A stretch of 64,000 bases of DNA from Neckera pumila (GCA_963969595.1 OZ018408.1:18969823-19033822); one strand, 5' to 3'. Positions 48,023 through 61,120 are shown, counted from the stretch's first letter. Numbers and translations are program-made. Notes: generated from the sequence alone by a model not told the origin.

Positions 48023-50629
48023 CAAAAAAATTATTAGAATTTAGAAGCCTAGTTGTAGGTCTATTTTTATTAGACCCAATTCAACATCCAAGTCCCACTT
48101 TGTTGGTGCCAAAACTCTCCAAAAGTGTGTTCCATGTAGGCGTTTGAGAGTCATGTGGAACTTTGGATGTCGTATAAAGCCCTAAGTCCCATTTTTCACC
48201 TCTCCACTAATCAACCATATAGAAAATTCAATTCAATATGGGACATAATGTGAAGTTGCTCTAAGTTTTATGGACCTAGATGACAAATTCCATCTTTGAT
48301 GGGTTTTTAGGAGATAGGGCTATAAAGAATTGATACGCTCTTTTCCTTGAGAAAAATTTACATAACATTTTTGAATCAGGAAGGAATGGGAGGCCTATCT
48401 ATAATGTTAATCTCAGAATAATAATTTGTGTTACCATAGTCTAAAAATCATAATCAAACTTGTATTCTAGTTTATTTTTTAATGAAAAGAGCCTTGATTC
48501 AGAAGAAGGAATGGGTCTGCTCTTCTGAAGTTCAAGAATGTTATTTATTATAAAATGCCAAAAATAATATTATAATATCTTTTATATTAAGTACAAACTC
48601 AGCTTCCATTTCATCCATCACGTTCTCATCAGTACATTTTTACAAATCATGAATTTATTTTCAGTACACATGTAAAATATCTTTAAAATGAAATCTTGCA
48701 ATTTGATCAAAAAATTTCTTTGTTGTTGTATTGCAATAGATTCTGTTCTTATGTACGCTATATTCCGTAATTAAGTTCCTTAGAATTTAATCTTAAAATG
48801 ACTAAGGTATATGAGACAAAATTTAGATGTATTATGAAATATCTCTTTTTCAACTTTTTTTTTTTTTTGTCAAAAGATAAGATGTAAACATTAAAATTAT
48901 GCGTATGATTTAATTTAAAAAAATATTTATAGATCTCTTTCAACGAATTTTTGTAGCAATTTCTTTTGGAAGTTACATCCAAAATAGAATTATAGTTTGA
49001 AATATATAGTGATCTAAAATTATTATCACAAGCACTCTTCAAATAAACAGTTAATTTTCTTCTAAATTATAGTGATTTACCTTATTGATATATGCAACAC
49101 TATTTTACTAAGACCCTCCTTAGACTAGAGGCTAGAAACCAAGAAACAAATTTTCAACCAATGAAAGCTTCGAAGATTGAGAAGAGTAAAGAGTGTAACT
49201 TTACACTCAAAATTTTTAAGTCCAATAGTAAGAATGGAATAGAGAACATTTTTGCCTTCTATAGTAAAAAAAAAATTCAAAAGTTATAGACAAATTGTTT
49301 TAATGGAAATTATTTTAAAAAAATAGATAGTTACCTTGATATTTATGTTGTTTGAAATAGAAAAAAAATCGAGTTTTTTCAATAATTTTTTTTAAAATTC
49401 CTAACAACTTTGACAAAGATGAGATTCTGATAAAGGATTGGTGGAATAATAAACATTATTGAATGGCTAGATATACACATACAAGAGACTGAGCATTCTT
49501 TGCTCCCTGGATGGAGGACAAAAAACATTTATTTTTTAGAAAAAAATTCATAAGTAAATGCATTTTTAGTCAAAAAATGTGTCTTCTTAACTTCAAACTA
49601 AATTCAAGCCAGTCACTAGGCAAAATTTAGGAAAATATGTGAATTAAAAGATAGAGTTATGTTTATTCTTTGGAGGTAACAATTATAATTTAAAATATTG
49701 AGTTCCTATAAATTCGTTTTTAGAGTATTTATATAATGTCATCAAAATATTTTTTAATATTTTAGGAATATTCAAATTAAATATAGCCCGCTATTAAATA
49801 CTCCATACGTGATTAAAGCAGGTGTATACCAAAAAGTAAAGGGAGGTGACTGCCTTGTGAAACTAAAATAATTTTAGGTATTTGAAACTTAAAAGTCCTA
49901 AGAACTATAAAAATTAAAAATTGTGAGAAAATATGAAAACATGTATTGCAATAGTATTTTATTTTTTAAATCCAATAAATACATATTGCAATTGGAGATG
50001 TACATTACATATCTAATACTAATTTCAAGTACATCTCCCAAATATCTCTAAAGTTATGATTGCATTTGTACTAGGCTCTAAGATTGAGCTTATAATATAT
50101 GACAGTCAAGCATGATACAATCATTTCATTTTTTTTCTTCCAAACTAATGTTTTTACAATTTGGTAAATACATACAACAATTGACATATCACATATACTA
50201 CTTGGGCATCATACATTCACATTTTACACTTGCACATTTGATACAAATTTGAGTAATTTTGGTGGTTTATATTGCAGCTTTACCAACTAGGATTAGTATT
50301 GCGATTCTAATCAAGGTTAAGAATTTCTACATTTATTAAATTAAAAAAATTATTTTATTATTAAAATGGCTCATTTTCACATATATAATTTTTATATTTT
50401 GATGTCTAGAAATATGTCTATTGTATAGCAAATAGTTGCAAATAATAATATCTTGTGCACATGCTTTTAGACAATGAAAGAAGGATTTAGTCATTTGATC
50501 ATTTTTTTTCAAAAAATTTATGTCCCCAAGGTTATAAAGAATGGTCTAATTTTATTTTTTTAATTAATTTTCTCTCTATTATCACCAAATAAACTTCACA
50601 TTATATTTTCATCATCACTTTTAACTTGA
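48023..50629. other. gene-free, very AT-rich spacer
   Basis: No recognisable gene. The short frames here are composed of AT-rich filler. Confidence 0.4.
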
Positions 50630-50912
50630 TGTCTTGTCCTATTGTGGTACACTTGGGGACAATGAGGTCATGCATAAAACTATTGAATACATGAGATTGT
50701 TTATAGTATTGTTGGATATAGAGAGGTCGTTAATAGTATTGTTATATATTGTGCAATTGCTTAATATAAGTGAAGACAATGAAGTCATCCATAGTATTGT
50801 TGAATACAATGAGGTTGTTCATAAGATTGTTGGATATAGAAAAGTCATTTATAGGATTATTAAATATAGAGAGGTCAGAGTCTTAAGTGTAATACTATTG
50901 GATACTGATTGA
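50630..50912 (+). repeat. degenerate 30-bp tandem repeat
   Basis: Units such as ATTGTTGGATATAGAGAGGT plus ten bases recur about every 30 bases (near 50709, 50789, 50827, 50857). Because 30 is a multiple of three, the array keeps a 92-codon frame open with a periodic IVEYNEVVHK-like pattern. I do not consider it a gene. Confidence 0.6.
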
Positions 50913-52086
50913 GATTGTGTACAGGATTATAAAATCAAAGACTTTGGTCAACTACCAATCATGCATGAAAGAAACACTAGTGACAAGGTATTGAAGACAT
51001 TGAGATCATGCATATTACTATAAGATTAAAGAATTTGACCAGCACCTTACACAATGCATGAAAAAGACACTACATTAGATTAGAAACATATAGATTTTTA
51101 TAGGACTAAAGGCATAATAATAAGGTTTTTATTGACTTTGGCTAGAAAAATAGGAAACTTTGCATTGAGAAAAGCTACATGTGAGAAAGTTAGGAACTTA
51201 TTCAAAAAACTAATCACACAACAAGGGACACAATTTGTCTTGGTGTAGCTACTTGTTTCATATATACTAGGCATTAAAGAATGCAATATTTTTAGGAGTA
51301 ATAAAACTCTTTATTATGAAAAATATAGATGAAATTAGTTGCTAATTCAAAAGTGATTACATTCATAGCAAGGAGAAATACCATCCCAAAATTTTGTAGC
51401 AATTGAACAAAATCATCTATAAAAGAAGGGTATCCATTATCAAATATACCTTCAAAATATTTTTGTCATGTTTTTTAGTAAATTTCTTGCTCAAACTAAA
51501 ACTATGATTGAAATTTACATAGGATCTATGTTATTAATTTATCCCTTGTTCCAATTATCCTATCAATAGTTTGCTATGATGAAACAATAGTGTAAATAGT
51601 TTACGTATTCATTAATTATTGTGTTTCATGGACATTTAATTGTAATTAACTCAATTCATTTACTTACTAATTTCTAAGCGATTAAATATTATCTAGTAAA
51701 TGTCTTCTTCATGATCAAGTAATCAGAATAAAAATATCAAATTGAATTGTATTCAATTTATAAATCTATTTAGATAGGTTGCTGTAAGATACAATTGCAC
51801 TTATTTAGTCTCCGTTATCATGATGTTGATTTTTACTAGTTAAAAGTAGGCATTTATGTATGTAGCTGCTAGTTTTAAGCCGATGGATTACTAAACTCAA
51901 AAACATTATTAGTAAAGGTTGGTGATACTCACAAATAGGGGTCAAGATGGGAGTTTGTATTATAAGTTTTGAACTTTCAGATTTAGTTTTGGATATCCAA
52001 AATGGTTGAAATCCTTCCTTCCATCCATTTAAAAATAATTACCATTATTGTTGCATCATAAGATCATCATGATTTCTTAAACAAGT
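50913..52086. other. gene-free spacer
   Basis: AT-rich. No recognisable gene or bounded repeat. Confidence 0.4.
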
Positions 52087-52612
52087 CACAAAACAAAAAA
52101 TGTCATCATCATCATCCACTAAAAAGAACTCACCTTAATGTTAGCCAAATCACACAATCTTCCATCATCGTCACTAAAAAGAATTCACCTCAACAGTAGT
52201 TAAATTACACAATCTTCCATAATCATCACTAGAAAGAACTCACTTCAATGGTAGCCAAATCACGCAATAATCTACCATCATCACTAGAAAGAACTCATCT
52301 CAACAATAGTCAAATCCTACAATCTTCCATCATCATCACAAAAAAGAATTCACCTCAAGAGCTGTAGTCAAATCGCACCGTCATCATCACTCTAGAAAGA
52401 ATTCACCTCAAGAGTAGTCAAATCACAGGATCTTCCATCATCATCACTAGAAAGGACTTACCTCAACGGTAGCCAAATCGCGCGATCTTCCATCATTATT
52501 ATAAGAAAGAACTCACCTCAATCATAGCCAAATCGCATGATTTTCCATCATCATCACAAGAAATAACTCACCTCAACATCAATAGTAGTCATGTCTTGCA
52601 ATCTTCCAAAGC
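52087..52612. repeat. minisatellite, about 56-bp unit, about nine copies
   Basis: Each unit carries CATCATCATCACTAGAAAGA, then ACTCACCTCAA, then a TAGCCAAATC segment and a CAATCTTCC ending, with frequent substitutions and small indels. The array stops abruptly near 52612. Confidence 0.85.
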
Positions 52613-52647
52613 AACTTTGAAATTTCTAACAAGTTTTTGCCAAAATC

Positions 52648-52878
52648 TTAATCCAGGAAGGACGCCATGGACAATAAGTTTTTGATGAATGATAAAGAAT
52701 CTTTGCATATAGGACAGAAGTGCAATTGTTCATCCTTGGAATTTTTTGTGGAAACTGGAGAACATCTACACGAACTTGACTTCCAATGAGTACTTTTGAA
52801 TTTTTTTATTCCACTGACTTTCACGTTTGCACAATGCATGATTTCCAAGATCACCCCCCCGCGTCGTTCCAGGGTTAA
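52648..52878. mobile_element. P11: 223 bp TTAA-flanked MITE, type E
   Basis: The body 52652-52874 lies between TTAA at 52648-52651 and 52875-52878. Ends are TCCAGGAAGGACGCC and, reversed, CCCTGGAACGACGCGG. The interior (GACAGAAGTGCAA, TTGACTTCCAATGA) is shared with P12 at 60895-61116. Confidence 0.7.
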
Positions 52879-53367
52879 GTGGATTTGGTAGTGGATACTA
52901 GTACACTAGTAAAAGAGGATTCCAGATATTAAATAAAATTGCAAAAAATTTCCAAAAATAATAGATTTACCAAATTTTGATTGAAATTTATTAATTTTAG
53001 ATAAGAATATGGATGAAAGTATATATATCATTCAAGTAGATGGATAACAAAAAAAGATGATTGTTCTAGCTGACTTGCAATTCAAAGTGTAGGTCGCTCT
53101 AGTAAGAAGGAAATAGAATTTAAACATTGGTCTAGACCGATGTTCAGGAAGAACCACCAATGAGGTCATTATTAGCCAAAGGAAATGGAAAAAAAAACAA
53201 TAGCAATTTGAAAACATTAGAAAAATCCTGATGAAAAAAATCTAAGAAAATTCTATTCAGAGTAAAAATTAGAGAAAAAGTTGGATTGGAACTTGAAAAG
53301 ACAATTCAACATGGGAATTAAAGGAAAATAGCTGATAAAATTCAAATAATATCGAGAGACACATCGT
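52879..53367. other. gene-free spacer
   Basis: AT-rich. Nothing recognised. Confidence 0.4.
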
Positions 53368-53719
53368 CATTAGAGGAAATTTCAAGCCTCCGGAAGGCTG
53401 CCTTACAATCCTCCGAGGTACCTTGAAATTTGCTTTTATTTTGCAAAAAAACTCGTTTTTCCCCTATTTCCGTCCTACTGAAACTGCAGCAACAGTGGCA
53501 CAGGAATCAAAAATTCCGAATTAAAAAATTTTAAAAAATAAAAAAATAAAAAAATCGAATCTTAAAAAAATATTAAAAAATAAAAATAAATTTTTTTGCC
53601 AAAATTGACTGCTCCGGCGAGCAGTCAGAGACTCTGACTGCTCACCAAGAGCAATTTGGAAGTTGATAGGCCATGTCAACTTCCAACGGCCCTGAAATGG
53701 GCTAAAATTTTCTGTAATG
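53368..53719. mobile_element. F4: 352 bp F-family MITE
   Basis: Ends are CATTAGAGGAAATTTCAAGC and, reversed, CATTACAGAAAATTTTAGCC, the F-family terminus. Non-coding. Confidence 0.65.
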
Positions 53720-53949
53720 TCTTTGAAAGGAAGTGATTCTTGTTGTCAATCTCAATTGTCGGACCTCAATTGGCATCAGAATCAATCACTCTACCGATAT
53801 TCAGTTAACTAAGCTATATCTGTTAGAACTTTCGCAATTGGGACAACTTCTCCTTGATGCCAAGTTCCAAGTTCCATGGCAACTAAGATGGAAAATGTGC
53901 CACTATCTCAGGACTCATCAAAAGAAGGTTAAAATCCATTGTTAATCCT

Positions 53950-54239
53950 CATTACAAAAAATTTGAGGCCTCAACAAGGCCGCTAAGCCTGGCCCCCCTA
54001 TAGTGATATTATGGAGAAAAAACAAAAACAAAAAATTGAAAATTTGAAATGTGACGTGGTCGCATTTCAACTATGCCAGCGCTGTGAGCACCACGTCAGC
54101 GCCACGTCATATTGAATTTTTTTTAATACTTTTTTTTTGAAAAAAAATAAAAATAAAAATAAAAATCTGTAATTGCACCCCGCGGGTGCCGAAAATCAAG
54201 CACTCTTAGTCTTGTTGAGGCCTGAAATTTTTTGTAATG
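53950..54239. mobile_element. F5: 290 bp F-family MITE
   Basis: Nearly perfect inverted ends: CATTACAAAAAATTTGAGGC, then CTCAACAAG, against CATTACAAAAAATTTCAGGC, then CTCAACAAG when reversed. The interior TTGATTTTCGGCACCC (read in reverse) is shared with F3. Confidence 0.75.
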
Positions 54240-54404
54240 CTGCTCAATATTAATATTGTCCACCTTTCTATCAACCAAATAGAACAGACATGGATGTTCA
54301 AGATTCAGTCACATTATTTAGCATCAAGTCCAATAACTTTGCAAGCCTCGTGAAGTCCTGGTTCTTGAAGGTTATTGATCTAATAACTGAGTCCGCACAT
54401 TGTT

Positions 54405-54657
54405 CATTACAAGAAATCTGGACCCTGCAAAGGCCCGTTTGACTTTTGGCAAATGTGCAATTATAGGGGAATTTTTTTATTATTATTATTTATTATTATT
54501 ATTATTTTCCAAATTTTTTTAATCGGAAGTCCAACGGGGCATACATATTGATTGCTCACCTAACAGATTCTTGACTGCTTTTGGACAATTTTTTTTCTTA
54601 TTGCACATTGTCATAAATGCTTGGAGGCCTTTCCATGGGTTGAAATTTTCTCTAATG
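54405..54657. mobile_element. F6: 253 bp F-family MITE
   Basis: Ends are CATTACAAGAAATCTGGACC and, reversed, CATTAGAGAAAATTTCAACC. Contains a short (ATT)n microsatellite at about 54478-54505. Confidence 0.6.
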
Positions 54658-55605
54658 TTATTGTATGTAATAATCATTAGAAATAGCAACAAATCTAAAA
54701 TCTTACAAGACTATTGACATTGAAGCCAAAAGATATGCATCTTCAACATGAAGACTAGAAGGGCGTTACCCCTAGCATATACTTTTCAACATGTAACTTA
54801 CCCCTCTTTTGCCTTTCTGTTTTAAGAAAGTTTTTTTGGGGGGAAGAGCAACCACGATATAGTTTTTGAAGACTATAGTTGCGTGGTTGGTTGAGAAAGT
54901 TCCCAGCCTCTCATGGCACCTTCCCACTGCATGTATGTTTCATGTCTCTTCAAAACCTTATCTAATTTTTATTTTTGTCATCAGTGATGTCAGTAGTTTG
55001 CGGTTAACCAATGAAAAATAAGGCAAAGTGCACCAAGTTTGCATTGACTGAAAGCCATCACAAAGCCTCACATTTATGGCCTTTGTTTATGTGTCAAATG
55101 GCCGCTGGAATTTTGCTCTGGACTATACTAAACTGTAGGAGAGCCCTACAATGACCTGAGGGCCCCTCGAAATATATGGAGGACCGCAATTACAAGGGCA
55201 TTACATTTGTAGAATTCCAGAATATGCAAATCTCAAAGTCGTCGCAGGAGCTCTTGCATGCTCTTGAAAGACCTTCAAAATAGCGTGGATGCAGCATTGT
55301 AGAGCTGCCCAAGGAAGCCAAAAACCCTTTAGTGGCAATACGGTGGAGACCTAAAGTACCACATGCATGCCTAGGTTAAGTGACAATTTGAGTGGGCGGT
55401 GGAGAGGCTCCAACATTACATGTTGAAATGTTATTTCTGGAGTAACGCCTCCCCGTTATTCTTGTGGCAGATTTTTGGGAGGTTAATAGATTACTATACT
55501 AGCGACCTCAACAGAGATGACTGATTGTCTAGGTTGCTTTAAGCAACGCCCATTTATGAAAACACACATACACACTCATTAAATCGAGGTTTGTATGCAA
55601 ATTCA
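54658..55605. other. gene-free spacer
   Basis: Slightly less AT-rich than its surroundings but no frame resembles a protein. Confidence 0.35.
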
Positions 55606-56553
55606 TTAACCCCTAAAGGACCAAGTGTCCATTCAACGTACGCAAGAAATCTCGGGTAGGCTCCTACAAAGTCATTTTGGTCGGATGTTCATGAAATTTG
55701 GCCACAATGTGTAAATAGGTCCTTCCTTGGTGAAAAACTAATTTTTTTTCTGATCCGGTGCCCGGATCAAAAATTATGTTGCCTTGAACTTTTAGGGAAG
55801 CTCGGGCAATTTGGGAATCTTTTGCAAAAAAGATCATCAACTTTTGAAATTTGGCACAGATGTAACTAATAAAATATGGCATACAATTGTCTAAAGGAAA
55901 TCAAATTTTAGTTCTCAAATCACATTCTAAGAAGAGTCAAACATTGTTAGCTAAGTTCGGGTGGTTTCAAGAAAAAACATTTTCTTCTAACTTCGAGGCC
56001 TATTATCTTGCAATCTATGAGGACAAAATTCTTAAGTTTTTTTTCACATATTTCAAATGTTTGTCTCTAACTTTTCACTATTCAGATTTCAAATAAAAAA
56101 TTTCCTCATTGCACAAGAAATCATTAAAAAGTGACTAGTGTATTGCCAATTCACTTAACCTACTTGCATTGCACGGTGATTTAATGTAAGCTAGACATCT
56201 CAATTGCCTCTAAAAATTTTCATCAATGAAGCTAACATCATATACTTATGAATGGTCAAAATCCTCATATTTGTGTAGAGCAAAAAATTTACTCCAAGAA
56301 GGCTTGAAGTCTGCTGACCCTGTTTCGCAGGAATGAAAAAAGTTTTTTTCTCACTTCAAACGTTATAATCTTTCAATCCGTGCGGTCAAATGTGCTGAAA
56401 TTTTTCTAGCACTCTAGTAAAATACATTACTTCAATTTTTTACGGTTAGAATTTTAAAAAAAGTTAAAATTTTCATTTTGGAATAACATACCAAAAAAAC
56501 GTAGTATTTGACAATGTCTCCCTGTGAAAATCCCTTGGTCCTTTAGGGGCTAA
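55606..56553. mobile_element. P9: 940 bp TTAA-class element
   Basis: The body 55610-56549 has TTAA on the left (55606-55609) and CTAA on the right (56550-56553). Ends are CCCCTAAAGGACCAAGTG and, reversed, CCCCTAAAGGACCAAGGG, the cleanest terminal repeats of the group. No transposase frame. Confidence 0.78.
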
Positions 56554-59136
56554 ACGAGTATCAAGTTATTGAACCCATCTTATTCATCTTGCGCTTGCAA
56601 TGCAGTCCTTGAGCAGATTGAAATACTCAATTCCAATTAAACTTCTTAGAGATTGTAAAATCACAACATAATTGCAGTTCTTCTCCCCCAAAAGGCATTC
56701 CCACCCCCACCCCCTAAAAATATGAGCAAGAAATGGGACTAAGGTGGGGTGTAAGTTTTGTGGCTAAATTTTTTGGCCTTTGCAACAAGAGTATAGGTTT
56801 TTTTTCATTTTTTTTTTCATGGTATTTCACCAAATCCATCCAAATGAGGGTTGGGAATTTGTTAAGTCTTTTTTATTATAGTATTAAAACTATGAAACAC
56901 ATATAGAAAAATGTAATTTAAATACTATAAGATGATGGTCTTTGTCTTACATGTCAAACCATTGCCACACGAGCAACATGAAAGGAGACCAAAAATTTAT
57001 AGTAGAAAAATAGAATGTGTTCAAATGCTTGTGCTCTACAAGCGTCCTTTAATACAAGGGTACATATTGGAAGTTTCAATGTACCTACCGTGAACATTTC
57101 AAGGTTGGGTGACATTGGAGCACGCCCTACTTCCAACCTCAAAATTCATTTACTAATTTGATAAGAGTCTGAAAAAAAATGAATTAAAGTGTATTAGATG
57201 CAACTTCTTCTCATCTTTTAAGGAAATTTTACTAAATAATTATTTAAAATTTACAGCCTCATTAAATTTCAATTTTATTTTTCTATACATGCATCACACT
57301 TTCTTACCCTAACTGTCTTTTTCTTCCATCTTTTCTTGGAGCTTGGAGGATAAATTTGTTTACTAATTCTAATTTAGCTAACTTAAAAACGACACTTTTC
57401 TCTTATCCTACCATTTGATTTAGGGTCCTCGCAAGAGCAAGAAAATTAGACATATGCGTGCAAATCTTAGAATGACAATGCAAGTTGTTTTGTATTTTTT
57501 TTATACCCCAATAGTATCTTGCAGATTTTCAGATTGTAATTTGAAATAGTTATTTTAAAAGTGTTGTCCTTCTTACATAGGCTTAAATTTATCAGTAGTT
57601 GCAATGCCGGCCAACAATTAAAATCAGATGAACAAGTTTAGAATTTCATAAAATTGTGGAATGCCCACAATTTGCGAGGTCTACAGCAGAATTAGTAATG
57701 CATGTTAACTGATCTACTGGATGGACGACATATGCTAATCATGCCTGCTTGTATTGATCAAAATGAATAGTGAGAAGTTAGGAGAGAGCTATTTCATGTA
57801 TGATAAATCTCGTCATTGGATTCATTATTGGAGAGTCTAGGTTGATGATGTGATGACAAATGCATTTGGATGCCTATGTCGAAGAATAGGGATTTGGTAT
57901 GTCATATTCGAGTTAACTAAATTCTATGTTTTCTCATTGCGGTTGGGATTATGGAAGATGAAGACATTTGGTTCCAACAATTCAGAACTGGAATACTGTA
58001 ATTCATTGCAGAACGAGTGAGGCAACAACAACCCAACCCGTCGGAATGGTTTCCGTGCTCTCTTTGGTCCATCTTTTGGATTGTTTGTTTTGAGGTTGAA
58101 ACCCTAATTTGGGACTCGTGCTTTTGTAGCAGTTTTGAGTAGGTCAGATGGAGATCTTTGTCCAGTTTTGTTTATTTTTGACAAACACATCAAATGTTCT
58201 TTGTGAACTCTAGTGATATAGAGTTTGGTCCCAAATGAATTCTTTTGTACTCACAATATGACCATTGAATTGGTCGTTTAAGACCATGAATTTTTGGTCC
58301 AGCAAGGTTTAGGGTTTTCAGTCATGGATTGGCCCATTTTTTATGAGATTTTGTTGTGGATGATAGGCTGCAGCTTGTGTGGAGAGGTTAGTTTCCATTA
58401 GAGTGTTATGATGTGGCAATCCAATGCTGGAAATAGGGTTTAGGGTTTAGGAGAGTGGTCGTGGAGCATAACCACTTCTAGATACTCGCCGTTTTTTTAC
58501 TAATATAGTAGAAGCGCTTGTGCTACAACAGTAGCATGTGGGATGGGAAGGCAAGAGTTTATGGAAAATAACCTCTGAGTGCCTAGCCAGTTTATGGAAA
58601 ACATATAATATTATTTTTTTAGGTGATTCCCGGGGGCACACGTCTTGTTCTTACAATATAGTAACTGTAGGGTATGGTCAACACTTTTCTATTGATTCAA
58701 TTTCTTTAGAAAATAAAAGTTTGGTACATGCTAAAAATAGATTTTTTTTGGCCAATATTCTTTCGTTCACCGCAAATCTAATTCCTCTAATATTTTGGCA
58801 TCTAATTTTAGAATTATTTTTCGTTGATTCTACCTTCCAACTACTATAATCAATCTAATCAAAATGAAGAAAGTTAGTAAAACTTGTTGAAAACTACTAT
58901 AAATTAAGATCTCCATCTTTCACTTGATTGCCAAATGATGATTTCTAAAAATCCAAACAACTTATACTAAAAGGAAGTACAGAGGTCTCAAAGTCACTCT
59001 ATTAAAATTGTGAACATTGAGACTTGCATGTTGAAATAGAAAGGGACATGAAATAGTTATTTGAAAATATGACACAAAAGTCATTGAAATAAAGATATAC
59101 TTGTTTTCAAAAATATTTGAATTAAGTCAACCTTAA
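56554..59136. other. gene-free spacer with short telomere-like motif
   Basis: No recognised gene. 57.9-58.65 kb is less AT-rich and contains ATAGGGTTTAGGGTTTAGG (about 58433-58451), a short run of the plant telomere unit. This may be a telobox near a former gene start. Confidence 0.4.
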
Positions 59137-59287
59137 TTAACCCTATAAGAATGGCATAACTCTAAAAGGTTTGATGGATGACTATGGTGTTATCAAAAAA
59201 AACAAAGAATGCACCTGTTGGTCAAATAATCGGAGAATTTTGGTGACTACCTTGATCATGGGGGGGGCCAAGTCCTTACAGGGTTAA
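59137..59287. mobile_element. P10: 143 bp TTAA-flanked MITE, type B
   Basis: The body 59141-59283 lies between TTAA at 59137-59140 and 59284-59287. Ends are CCCTATAAGAATGG and, reversed, CCCTGTAAGGACTTGG. The interior (AAAGAATGCACCTGTTGGTC, GGTGACTACCTTGATCATGG) matches P3 and P4. Confidence 0.75.
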
Positions 59288-59350
59288 GCCTAGTTGTATA
59301 GAAATTTAGTCATAAGTGAATCTTTCAAAAATATTTGTAGAAACATGCAT

Positions 59351-59750
59351 TAGGGGAGGCAATCCATTTCCCATCTTTTAAGGAATTACGCATATCTACA
59401 GGGTGGATATTTTCAATGGGGAAATTTGTCCAAGTGCAAAAATAGAGTTCAGAAGGTTTCTATAATTTTTTAGATTTTTATTTTTCAATGTAATTACTGT
59501 GAATATTTTGGTTGAAGATTTTGTTTGATCCATTCTGGTCATAAGGACTTTCCTATTTGCAACCAAGGGCTGGTTGCAAATACAACCAAGGGTTGGTTTC
59601 AATATTGAAAGTCTTGGAGACAACCGTAATGTGCCACAACTGCCTCTAGAACCATGCCATAATTAATCCCTGCTCATCTCCTCTTTCATGGAAAGAGAAC
59701 AACATACATGGCCACAATGGGGCGTCGATCAGGAATGGGTTGCCTCCCTA
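59351..59750. mobile_element. E2: 396 bp TA-flanked MITE
   Basis: The body 59353-59748 lies between TA dinucleotides. Ends are GGGGAGGCAATCCATTTCCC and, reversed, GGGAGGCAACCCATTCCTGA. Homologous termini bound E1 at 15727-15953, and both copies have TTAAGGAATTAC or TTAAGGAATTACG just inside the left end. Confidence 0.65.
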
Positions 59751-59964
59751 AGTGAGTTAGTTGCTGAACGACGCAGACAGACAGATAACAGGCGCAAAGT
59801 GAACTCTGGTGGTCCAATAGTCCATCTGTGGATACTTCAATTAGCATTGGCACTAAATTGGCACTGGTCAAAGAATGCCTTGACTTGAATATGCCACAAA
59901 AAGCTCTCAGGCTATGACACACAAAAAATTGCTACAAAGAGAAGTGCAGGTTACTTTGCTACTG

Positions 59965-60844
59965 TACACCCCCCTACAAGAAAGGTTGACGCCCCCCTTT
60001 TGCACCCTTCAGTTTTTGTGACATTACTCACAATGTAATTGACATTTCTTGTTTTTGTCAATCAACATTTGTGTCTACCCAATCTCCCTCAAGTATACCA
60101 AACTTTCAATTTCAAAAAAACAAAACTCCATTTTTGGTGAATTTTTAAAATTTTTTTTCACGGTTTTACATAAAAATTCATAGAAAAATATATTTAATGA
60201 ATTTTATAAATTTAATTGCGGGGATACATAGGAAACATCCAAACGCACATTTTTCCTTCATCAAGCATCTCCAAAAAAGTTTCACAATTATTGTGGCAGA
60301 AGTTACAGTGGAGGTGTGAATAGTGTCCAAAATTTTGAAAATTCATATCTCTTTATTGTAATTAGATTTTGTTTTTTTTCCCTCACATTGTAACTAATTT
60401 CATACATTTGAGCATGGTGGTACAATTACTTTATCAAAATCTAATTACAATAAAGAGATATGAATTTTCAAAATTTTGGGCACTATTCATGCCTCCACTG
60501 TAACTTTTGCCACAATAATTGTGAAACTTTTTTGGAGATGCTTGTTGAAGAAAAGATATGTGTTTGGATGTTTCCTATGTATCCCCGCAATTAAATTTAA
60601 AAAATTCATTTATTAATATTTTTCTATGAATTTTCATGTAAAACCGTGAAAAAAAATTAAAAAAATTAACCAAAAATGGAGTTTTGTTTTTTTGAAATTG
60701 AAAGTTTGGTATACTTGAGGGAGATTGGGTTAGACACAAATGTTGATTGACAAAAACAAAAAATGTCAATTACAATGTGAGTAATGTCAGAAAAACCTGA
60801 AGGGTGCAAAAGGGGGGCGTCAACCTTTCTTGTAGGGGGGTGTA
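59965..60844. mobile_element. H1: 880 bp near-perfect foldback element
   Basis: The left arm 59965-60371 and right arm 60435-60844 are reverse complements with few differences, separated by 63 bases. The outer end is TACACCCCCCTACAAGAAAG. CTG directly flanks both sides (59962-59964 and 60845-60847), a possible 3-bp target duplication. No coding capacity. A transcript would form a hairpin of about 400 base pairs. Confidence 0.85.
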
Positions 60845-60890
60845 CTGTACAGTTTCAATATTCAAGTTTCTTGAGTTTGATCACTGATGC

Positions 60891-61120
60891 TTAACCCTTG
60901 AACGCCGCCGAGGACGTTCTGCGTCCTTTGAATGACAAAGAATCTTTCCCTACAAGACAGAAGTGCAACTTTTCATCCTCGGTATTAGGAGTAAGAAGGA
61001 AAGATCTTCAACAGTTCTTTGACTTCCAATGAATGTATTAGACTTTTTCAAAGTAGATGATGTCACACGGAATCACAATACATGGTTTCCATGGCTACCG
61101 GTCCGTCCTTCAAGGGTTAA
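60891..61120. mobile_element. P12: 222 bp TTAA-flanked MITE, type E
   Basis: The body 60895-61116 lies between TTAA at 60891-60894 and 61117-61120. Ends are CCCTTGAACGCCGCCGAGG and, reversed, CCCTTGAAGGACGGACC. Interior shared with P11. Its right TTAA is also the left TTAA of P13. Confidence 0.78.
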
